Source: Pisaster brevispinus (lineage: Eukaryota; Echinodermata; Asteroidea; Forcipulatida; Asteriidae). From it: DNA of 64,000 bases. The translations under genes and the position numbers were made by a program. The stretch covers positions 2,294,001 through 2,358,000 of the forward strand of contig JAMKCF010000029.1 of assembly GCA_023634235.1 (NCBI GenBank), in the 5' to 3' direction. The stretch's first letter is position 1, and every line of letters begins with the position of its first letter. Below are positions 55,536-64,000 of the stretch, piece after piece. The notes beneath the pieces are model-generated. The model did not search any database. It was not told the origin of the DNA and saw nothing but the letters and a program-made list of their open reading frames with translations.

Positions 55536-56770
55536 CTGAAAAGGCAAAACAGCACTATGTTTTTTTCAGTTGAAACTTTACTGCCTAAACAAAATTGAAA
55601 TACTGCAAAAAACTTAAAAAGACAAAATGCAAAAGGTATATTTCAAAACACATTTAGTTTATGGTGCTACCATGTAGAGTGCCTCCTCTTATAGACAGCA
55701 CTAAGTGGGATTAGGGTACAGGGAAATCGAGATTATAGTGTGTCCCCCCCCCCGCCCCTCCAAATATTGTTCCCTTCTTCTTTAGAGAGAAAAATACAAA
55801 ATGGATGAGCACAATAGTTACCCGGGGATACCTTAAACCAAAAGGAGTGCGTAGTGCATTGAAAGTGGAGATACACCCAGAAAATCTTCCGTTCCTAGCT
55901 ACTTACAACTCTCGATCCTCTCTAGAACTTTAACCGATTGATTTGTAGCCACACAATACTAACGATCAACGATCAATTCCTATGCACTCTAGCTCTAAAG
56001 CTCTAAAGCTCTAAATATGAAAATCCTTCGACCTTGGCTGTGACGTCACATACAGCCAAAGTTTGTTCTTGAATGTCGAATACGCGCGAGACTTGCGCAA
56101 TCTACTTGGGAGTCAAGTTGCAGGAAATAGTGGTAGAGCCGATGAAACGGCCATAACACCAAGTAAATCTCGTTAATTTAACTTGATAATTACCAAAGCT
56201 TAATCACAAGGTCGTGAATCCCGAGGCACCCATTTTATGATCGAAAACATTCTATAACAAATAGAAAACTTTATGAATCCTTCTATAGTAAGTGCCTTGG
56301 ATAAAAAGCTTTTATTACGTATATAAAAGACTGTAATCATTGTTAACGTACTTATGGTATACACTATAATAGGTGGTAATGTAAGCTTATTTAGTTTCAG
56401 TTTTGTGGGAGAAAATAGGCTTTGTTTGCACCAATTTGTAATGACTTGGATTAATACAATATTGAATGTTAATGTTAATTTTCACTGAAAATGTTGTGCT
56501 GTTAATTGTTTGGACGGTTTTGAAGGTTGGGCCTGGAACAAGATACCACTATTCTACTGCATATATAGAACATCAATACTGACTAATAATTATTGGGAAA
56601 TAGGCGTATTTACCCATTGCACAATGCGAAACGCACCTCCGCACAATCAACGTATACCATTTTCACAATTTTGGGCTTCAATAGACAGTGCAATTTCTCG
56701 CTAGTATTCGATCATTTTTGGGACCACTTTGGTCCCACGTACATTGCTTTCATCTCATCTAAGTGCATGT
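55536..56770. other. Upstream of the GPCR exon, nothing recognised
   Basis: It begins with the putative splice acceptor. A short GCTCTAAA direct repeat lies near 55990-56014. No upstream exon could be identified. Confidence 0.45.
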
Positions 56771-57076
56771 GTCAAGTGCATCTGACATGATGCACACTCC
56801 TTTAGTTTCCTCCACACTGTTTTCTATCAGCTGCCAAGTGCCAGGTGTGTTAGTTCTTGATGTTGAGGTCCGTTGCTTTCAGGTCATTATTAATTAGATC
56901 TTTTGAGCCATGTTGTTCTTTGCAAGGGGCGGTCAAAGAACAACATAGCTGAAAAGAATAAATAAAGACCTGAAAGCCATGGACCTGAACATCAAGAACT
57001 GACATACCTGGCACCTGGCACTGATAGAGAACAGTGGAGGATACTTACAGAGTGTGCAATGTCAGATGTACTTGAC
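56771..57076. mobile_element. 306-bp foldback hairpin
   Basis: The left arm (56771-56926) and right arm (56931-57076) are inverted copies with a loop of only a few bases. Shared words include CATCTGACAT, GTTCTTGATGTT, GCTTTCAGGTC and ATGTTGTTCTTTG. The arms are visibly diverged, with small indels. Confidence 0.78.
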
Positions 57077-57716
57077 GAAAGCTTGTGATGACGTACACAT
57101 TCCACAAGCGTTTGCTTTAATGCACGAAGGTAACAAACTCGCGCTTTTACAGATCCCAATGTGCGAATAGACGCGAGACCAACCTCATTCCCAGGGGTGA
57201 TCAATTTCGCCTCGCCATTTTCCCCCGCAAAAGAGGCATTAAATTAAAGAGCAACTGGCAGCCTCGCTATGGGCAGCGCGCCGTATCGATACCTCCTCGT
57301 CACTAACCCCTGGAATCATGTTTTTACATCACAAGATCAAAGAAGAATGAGATGAGACAGTTGCTCTGTAACTTGATGCCTCTTTTGCGCGTTATTCTGA
57401 GCGGGTGCGTAGAGTGGATCGGCCACAGGCCTAATTAAAATGTGCCAGATTCTAGTAAAGTTTAATGAACCAATTCCAGGAGGTTATTACTATTATTAGC
57501 GAGCAAGGCATGCTGGGGAAAATGGTACGGCGAGATCGATCACCCCTGGGGACAAGGTTTAGCAACTGGTCACCTCTCTTTGTTCTTTGATCTTGTGATA
57601 TGTCTAACTGTATGCAGTTTCGGGTGACCACGTAAAAACACGATTCATTTGCGCTCGAAAGTTTTTACAAGCGTGCACGCAAAGAGTCACTTTGTAGGGT
57701 CGGACCCTGTCGTAAT
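57077..57716. other. Scrambled repeat words
   Basis: CAGGGGTGATCAATTTCGCC (57192) and CACAAGATCAAAGAA (57341) recur in inverse form at about 57525 and 57583. The order does not nest into a hairpin, so the segment may be a rearranged element. Confidence 0.4.
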
Positions 57717-57753
57717 CATTGATCTCTATTATGTTATATAATAGAGATCAATG
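57717..57753. repeat. Perfect short hairpin before the tandem array
   Basis: CATTGATCTCTATTAT pairs with ATAATAGAGATCAATG around a 5-base loop. The unit of the following array begins GAGATCAATG, the same word as the right arm. Confidence 0.85.
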
Positions 57754-57780
57754 GTCGTAATCATTGATCTAAATTATATT

Positions 57781-58330
57781 GAGATCAATGACCTTAGCAA
57801 TGGGGAAACATTATGTTGAGATCAATGACCTTAGCAATGGGGAAACATTATATTGAGATCAATGACCTTAGCAATGGGGAAACATTTTATTGAGATCAAT
57901 GACCTTAGCAATGGGGAAACATTACATTGAGATCAATGACCTTAGCAATGGGGAAACATTTTATTGAGATCAATGACCTTAGCAATGGGGAAACATTATA
58001 TTGAGATCAATGACCTTAGCAATGGGGAAACATTATATTGAGATCAATGACCTTAGCAATGGGGAAACATTACATTCAGATCAATGACCTTAGCAATGGG
58101 GAAACATTTTATTGAGATCAATGACCTTAGCAATGGGGAAACATTATATTGAGATCAATGACCTTAGCAATGGGGAAACATTTTATTGAGATCAATGACC
58201 TTAGTAATGGGGAAACATTATATTGAGATCAATGACCTTAGCAATGGGGAAACATTAGATTGAGATCAATGACCTTAGCAATGAGGAAACATTATATTGA
58301 GATCAATGACCTTAGCAATGGGGAAACATT
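57781..58330. repeat. 37-bp tandem repeat, fifteen copies
   Basis: GAGATCAATGACCTTAGCAA with TGGGGAAACATTATATT is repeated exactly every 37 bp from 57781 to the copy starting at 58299. Most variation is in the A/T-rich junction (TTATATT, TTTTATT, TTACATT). Confidence 0.97.
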
Positions 58331-58363
58331 TGAGGGAATTGTCTCTTTTGTGATACAGGCATG

Positions 58364-58537
58364 GAATTTGGCACACAGTCAGAGTTAAGACAGAATTTGG
58401 CACACAGTCAGAGTTAAGACAGAATTTGGCACACAGTCAGAGTTAAGACATAATTTGGCACACAGTCAGAGATAAGACAGATTTTGGCACACAGTCAGAG
58501 TTAAGACAGAATTTGGCACACAGTCAGAGATAAGTCA
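58364..58537. repeat. 29-bp tandem repeat, six copies
   Basis: AATTTGGCACACAGTCAGAG with TTAAGACAG is repeated at 58365, 58394, 58423, 58452, 58481 and 58510. It starts about 34 bp after the 37-bp array and has an unrelated unit. Confidence 0.95.
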
Positions 58538-61234
58538 GGAGAAATATAATTGGCTTTATGGCCATCGCTACGGTATAAATAATTCTCAAATGGTTGGACA
58601 TGGCGCTATCTCTTTTATTCTTCTTTAATTTTTTCAAAAGACAAATCTGTCATGGTCCTATAGCAAATATCTTTGTCATGACATACTCTGACTGTGCGCC
58701 AAGTTTATGCTTGTATTATTTAGAATTCTGTGGTAAGCAGAGCCATGAAATTGGGCCCTCTGTGCTTCGGCAGGCCACGCACTGTATGATCTATGTGTGT
58801 TACTCCCTGGATTGGATATTGCTATGCCTTCCTTGACCCCTATAAAAACTATATCTGTCAAATTTAGCCATTGTAAATTTTCTCTTTACATTGTGCACTT
58901 AAAATTCAATATCATGCCGAAATAAAACCTATATCAAGACAGATTGGTAATGTAATGTGAGTGGTTTGTTGTTAACCGGGCATGATGTCCTCGAATTTGT
59001 TATTATTTAATTTCTGGCTCTTTTAATTTTAATATATAATCACTCATCCACGTCCCGTCTCAACGCATATATTATAGATATAGGCCAGATATCATAGATG
59101 TATTTATACAGCATTTGTTATGTGAAACGGACCTGACTGTTTTCACATCAACTCTAGATTCCGGTCGTGTGGATGTGAATGGAAGAATGAAAATTGAAGC
59201 AAATGCACAGAGCTTGAGGATTAAGCTTCGTATCTCATCGAGTCGATTTCAATCTTCATAAGACTTATTATAGCACCCCCTAAAACTCTGTAGAAAGACA
59301 GGAATATATAACGTACATGGCTCTGGCGTACCCCCAGCTTATTGAATAAAGTGTCGAAGGGGTATGTCCCTAAATTGACTTATTAAGATCATGGCGTAGA
59401 CTTGTGTTGAAAAGTGCACTAGGATGATTATAAAAACTACGTCCAACTTACTAAGGTCACGAGGTCAACAATTTGGCCAACGATATTTTACAAGAGTGAG
59501 TTTCGTTTATGGGATGAAACAAGAAACGAAGCGTTGATAGACAAGTATATCACTTCATTCCCATCTCTTGTCTTGTTTGTATCCCCAATTACTATCCATT
59601 AGTTAGTTTCAGCGCATAGAATTCATGGGGTCCTTTGGGGTCATCATCCGCGACATCCTCCATACAGGATTTCAGCCAATTTGATTTGAATTCAATCTAT
59701 CAATAATTAACATCCCTAAGGAGTTGGTATCGCATAATGCCCAGCATTTGATTTCTATACAATTGATTACTACTGATGCACTGTAGTGTCATCTGCGTGG
59801 ATTGAACGTGGATTATGTATGCGTTTACTCGCAGTGGCAAACAAATGTCCATGATGTGCTGTAGAGCGGAATTGTTGACGGTGTCGGGGAAACGAAATAA
59901 GATTAGAGATCAACATTTCAATTAACATGCCCAACTTAGAATCTCTTATTTAATTTCAGAATCTCCTATTTAATTTATCGGTAAACTTGCATTTTTAAAT
60001 ATATTTTGAGGGGGGGGGGGTGTATGGCACTGAAACATATCCAACGCGAATTTCGACGTTTTTATATATAGTTTTTGTCACTATGTGGCATTGGGAGAGA
60101 CATGTTTTTAAACCAAAATGTTTGCCTTTGTGTAGATTCTTTTTGTCAGCTTGTAACTGACGATTCCATACAAACTAACAGGGTAACTACTGAGTAAATT
60201 TATTTGTGCATAAATTAGTCCTTTTTGGTATCAGCGTTTGGTTTTCAAGTCATATTCGTCAGGTAATGAATGCCCAAGTAATGGCCGAGTCGTTCTATTT
60301 TGTTTCAAGTTCCATTACATTGGCAGAAAAATCGAGCAAATTGAAGGAATTTTGGTACGAAAGAGAGCAGCATTTATTATTAAGACAACGATTGAGAAAT
60401 GTACACTATGTATACCTTTCCATTTATTTCAAAACGTAAACAGAAATATCATTTTTTGTTCAGTTATGAACTTCATTTTGTTACTAAATTATTTAGTTAA
60501 TACTCATAATGCGTTGATTTGGGTTTATTTATTTATTTGTTTAATTCATTTAGCTTATAAATTTACGTTTGTTTATACTAAAGCGGGAGTAGGCCATGGA
60601 AGTTCTAACATGGGGGCGGTATTTTTTTTTAAGTTAGCTCGTTAAAAATTATAACAATACTATACGATAATAACATTATTGTCCTTGTTTGCTCTTTTTT
60701 GACAATGAGTAGATGATAAGCTTCGATGATTCCAATCTGGCTTTGTGTCCAGCAAGGGGGGGGGGGGTGTATAGCCCCTCAAATTCCCAGCCTTCGGTAA
60801 AGGAAGGTGCGGGAATTGGCGGGTGTACCCTACCCGGAATCAAATTCCATAAATCAATTGGTACATTAAGCAAAGTAAAACAGAAACATGTTTAGCGTCC
60901 CCGCCCGCTTCCGTTTTGGGGGCCGCATGGATTGTCGTTTATTTTTACCAATTCAAAATGATATTAACAAACTATAAAATGTCAACTGATACATCAGGAA
61001 ATGTTTTACCTGCAAGTCACAACTTAGCCTGTGCTAGTTACATGCTTAAAACCCAATCGTTCAGTTACACATTTACATTTATTCTTGTGAAAGTAAGCTA
61101 CAGCAGGGTTTTCAATGAAAAAACGATTAAGAACCGCTGTAAAAATAGTTTAATGTCTTGTCTAAACATGTTCCTTTCCTTATTATGCGTTGAACAGTGG
61201 AAAAACCAATGGTTGTTTGAAATTTTAAAAAGAA
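58538..61234. other. Intergenic, nothing firm
   Basis: A half MITE end, GTAAGCAGAGCCATGAAATT followed by GGGCC, lies at about 58734. G-runs lie near 60010 and 60757. No supported exon; the open frames at 60206-60645 look random. Confidence 0.45.
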
Positions 61235-61594
61235 TAATGGCTATCTTGTGAATAATGGCCATCTTGTGAATAATGGCCATCTTGTGAATAATGGCCATCT
61301 TGTGAATAATGGCCATCTTGTGAATAATGGCCATCTTGTGAATAATGGCTATCTTGTGAATAATGGCCATCTTGTGAATAATGGCCATCTTGTGAATAAT
61401 GGCCATCTTGTGAATAATGGCCATCTTGTGAATAATGGCCATCTTGTGAATAATGGCCATCTTGTGAATAATGGCCATCTTGTGAATAATGGCCATCTTG
61501 TGAATAATGGCCATCTTGTGAATAATGGCCATCTTGTGAATAATGGCCATCTTGTGAATAATGGCCATCTTGTGAATAATGGCCATCTTGTGAA
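61235..61594. repeat. 18-bp tandem repeat, twenty copies, YY1-like core
   Basis: TAATGGCCATCTTGTGAA is repeated twenty times without a length change. Only copies 1 and 7 differ (GGCTAT for GGCCAT). Because 18 is a multiple of three, several frames stay open on both strands, giving NNGHLV, MAIIHK, YSQDGH and WPLFTR repeats. Those open frames are artefacts. On the minus strand each unit reads CAAGATGGCCATT, close to the YY1/Pho consensus. Confidence 0.97.
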
Positions 61595-62054
61595 TAAAAA
61601 CTTGAAGTTCCCTCCCGCTTCCTTTTTTTCAAGTATCCGGATGCTAGACATGCTTTTATTGACTCGGCCTTAGTGTTCTGAAGACTACATTCAATTTACT
61701 GCAGTATTTTGCTCGTCAGTGAACATAGTGTGGACATGTCATTGTCAGTGATGTTCAGTTATCTTAACTTCAATATTTTAATTTGTTATCATTAACCTGA
61801 TAGATATAATTCTGACTAAAAATAAGAAGAAAAGAAAGAACCACAGCAACACAAAACACCTTCCTCCCAAAAAGAGCAGATACAAATTTTCACTAATATT
61901 TTGACAGCGCACGCAGTGAAGAATGAGTAACAAAACATTATTAGTTTAGGAAGATTATGCCACCGTGGTTTTCTCGATGGGTGCATATTAAAGTTGATTA
62001 ACCTTGGCACAACCTTGGATAAGGTGCATTTATTGAAAGTCACAGGACTGTTCT
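61595..62054. other. Intergenic, nothing recognised
   Basis: No exon or repeat family is seen. Confidence 0.45.
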
Positions 62055-62090
62055 ACGGTGGCCGCGGAGAGACATCGCAAATCACAAATA
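62055..62090. mobile_element. Possible terminal relic of the 53385 element
   Basis: CGGTGGCCGCGGAGAGACAT followed by CGCAAATCACAAA resembles the 53385 terminus TATGGTGGCCCTGAAGGGAC followed by ATCGCATATCGCAAA. Only one end is seen. Confidence 0.4.
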
Positions 62091-62389
62091 CTGCCAACTG
62101 CGATGTTGTACATTTTGTCGTAGTTCCGTAAAACTATTACTTGCAACATTTGAATGCTTTGTGTTGATTCTGGTTAGTCACGTGTTTTTTTATTAATAGA
62201 CCCCGAAAGTTTTGCGAATTCTCGAACATTTTATTTGAACATTTTTGGTTCTCCCAACATAGCGCTATTCTAGTTTTCCACATATCGATGTAACATCGTG
62301 ATAGAAATAACTTCTCACGCGTTCAAACTTTCCAAAACGGGCAAGACTTGCACAGTCATGCGACCCTTAAGTCACCCTGTCCTGGGAAT

Positions 62390-62541
62390 TTGTGGCTGAT
62401 TCCACGAAGAGCTAAGATTAATATAAACTGAGCATTCAATCTTTATTGCTAAGCAAAGTGTGATATCACAATATAAATCACTGTGGCAATATTCACAACT
62501 CATCTTAAAATGAATTTTAGTGAATTGTGAAATCGGTTGAA
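62390..62541. mobile_element. MITE related to the one nested at 52265
   Basis: ATTCCACGAAGAGCTAAGAT, TTGCTAAGCAAAGTGTGAT and GTGAATTGTGAAATCGG parallel the 52265 copy in order and spacing, with divergence at both ends. Confidence 0.6.
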
Positions 62542-63954
62542 AGTCCAAATCCCGGACAATAACCGTTCGTGTCTCATTCTCCATATACTTCACACGAATT
62601 GCGAAAGGGAATCAAATTTTCTTGCGTCACAATGGAATCAGCGTCCCCCGAGAGTCACAAAAAAAATCGCTTCTCATTTGCTTTCGCGTGAGTATGAACC
62701 GGGCTTCAGTTTATCAACCATGCGTAGGGATAACGTACACATCACTGGTCTCTGTAACGTTGTCGAATTTTGTGATAAAGTTTCGGTAAAAAGAAAAACA
62801 AAACAGTTTATATTCCCGGTGATTCTGCGGCAATTTTGGAGGTCTTAAAAAGTATTTTTTTCAACAGCAAAATTAGACAAAGAAATAATTGCTTTGATAG
62901 TAATATGATTAAATCTGTCAGCTTTCAGATGGAACATGCTTTTTATTTTATTTGTTTCCAATCCTGTTTTTATTGGAAAAAGTCTGACAACCCCCCCCCC
63001 CCCTGCTTATAATATAACTTGGAGATGTCAAGGTGACATAAGGGTCCATTATCTACCTTTCAGATTCCACACTAATATGCAGCTAAGTCTATTCACAGAT
63101 AAAACACCATCAAGACTGATGTAATAACGGCAGGATGAAGTTGTTGATCAGCCACGACTCGATGAGGTCAACATTTGTTAAACAAGTGACAATGCTACCC
63201 ACTTACTCTTGTAGACAGGTGCATTTTGCATGCATAAATACAATACTCACAACCGATGTGTTGTTAACTATGAGCATAATTGCATCTCACATTATAACTG
63301 CACTAATTATTTGTTTTTATCCTTTTACTTATTTGTTTGTTTCGGTGTCGCTTTTCAATTTTTTAATAATATATTTTCATACAAAAACTGTTTTTTATTG
63401 ACTAAGGCTTAACCATTAGTTCGCGGGCAGAGAGACGATGAAAATCTATGAAAAGACAAGAAAGTGGGCGTACCTTCGAAAAGCCCCCCTGCCCGCACCC
63501 TGGATCCTAAGAGTCTGACATAAATGGTCATGATCAGCCTTTGCGATCCTCTCTTTTGACCCCTTAACATTTTGACCAAAAAAAACAAACAGTTTAATGA
63601 CATTTTAAATCCAAGCAGAGTTCAATCTGAATTTGAGAACAGTCATACAACTTCGGATCAAAAGAGACGCGACCTGAATAATTCTGTAATTCTTTCCAGC
63701 ATCAAAGTCATCCATATTTTATGGTAAGAACGAGGGCGGGAATACATAAGAGGATTGCATCGTATTGGCCTACCGATAATCCAATCCCTAGGGGAGTATG
63801 AATGTATTTCCATATCAATATACCGCATGACTTGAACGTTTCTCATTACAAAAACTTTTCACAATGCACTGGAATTGAAGTCGGACCACCGCCGTACAGT
63901 TCATACAACGTATTGCAAATTTCTTGAAATTGTGAAATAGAAACTATTGCTTAC
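62542..63954. other. Intergenic, nothing recognised
   Basis: A C-run lies near 62992. No supported exon. Confidence 0.45.
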
Positions 63955-63996
63955 CAAAATTACAAGCACAGCAATTAGCAAACCAGTCACCAGCAT
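63955..63996 (-). CDS. Possible hydrophobic exon end at window edge
   Basis: On the minus strand ATG at 63996 opens MLVTGLLIAVLVIL and meets a good donor, TTTTG then gtaagc. It could be a signal peptide or a membrane-segment exon of a gene further right. The exon is cut by the window edge and nothing else supports it. Confidence 0.25.
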
Positions 63997-64000
63997 ATTC

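Noticed and set aside
57781..58537. CRISPR-like array
   Set aside because: Units are directly adjacent with no unique spacers, and the genome is animal. These are minisatellites.
60206..60645. Two overlapping plus-strand frames of 77 and 135 codons
   Set aside because: AT-rich, no domain, biased hydrophobic composition expected by chance, no splice or start context.
61098..61673. Long open frames on both strands encoding hexapeptide repeats (MAIIHK, YSQDGH, NNGHLV, WPLFTR)
   Set aside because: They arise only because an 18-bp tandem repeat lacks stop codons in several frames. No unique coding sequence surrounds them.

Overview
The window looks like animal nuclear DNA, most likely from a marine invertebrate deuterostome; my best guess is an echinoderm such as a sea star. 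Coding sequence is sparse and broken by long AT-rich introns with GT-AG splice sites. It carries many miniature inverted-repeat transposons, CR1-like LINE ends with (ATT)n tails, tRNA-derived SINEs and tandem arrays, and is rich in TACATGTA palindromes. The species call is inference; the rest is read from the sequence.

Layout. (1) 607-14488, minus strand: thirteen exons encoding about 1,020 residues of the ectodomain of a Tie-family receptor tyrosine kinase, in the order Ig1, Ig2, four EGF modules, Ig3, five fibronectin type III (FN3) domains. The signal peptide exon lies upstream of 14488 and was not found. The transmembrane and kinase exons lie beyond position 1. (2) 14489-32612: 18 kb with no supported exon, holding a frameshifted LINE, a 1.14-kb TTAA-flanked foldback element, SINEs, several small foldback elements and tandem arrays. 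(3) 32613-41300, minus strand: a complete three-exon gene for Mediator subunit MED26 (543 aa). Its first intron contains a 1,555-bp foldback transposon with a 9-bp target duplication and apparently identical 428-bp arms. (4) 44162-45572, minus strand: a complete two-exon gene for a secreted 212-aa protein with three chitin-binding (CBM14) domains. (5) 45573-54458: repeat-rich DNA with miniature elements, a 279-bp higher-order minisatellite and a 730-bp foldback element with a 6-bp target duplication. (6) 54459-55535, minus strand: a class A GPCR, 358 aa from the first supported ATG, with a splice acceptor directly before that ATG. (7) 55536-64000: foldback and tandem repeats, including a 20-copy 18-bp array, and a possible hydrophobic exon at the right edge.

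The genes are unrelated in function: receptor signalling, Pol II transcription, extracellular chitin binding and GPCR signalling. All read on the minus strand. No operon-like or co-regulated system is visible. The most distinctive content is the set of inverted-repeat elements, several with target duplications that can be read directly, and two tandem arrays whose unit contains a YY1/Pho-like CCATCTTG core.
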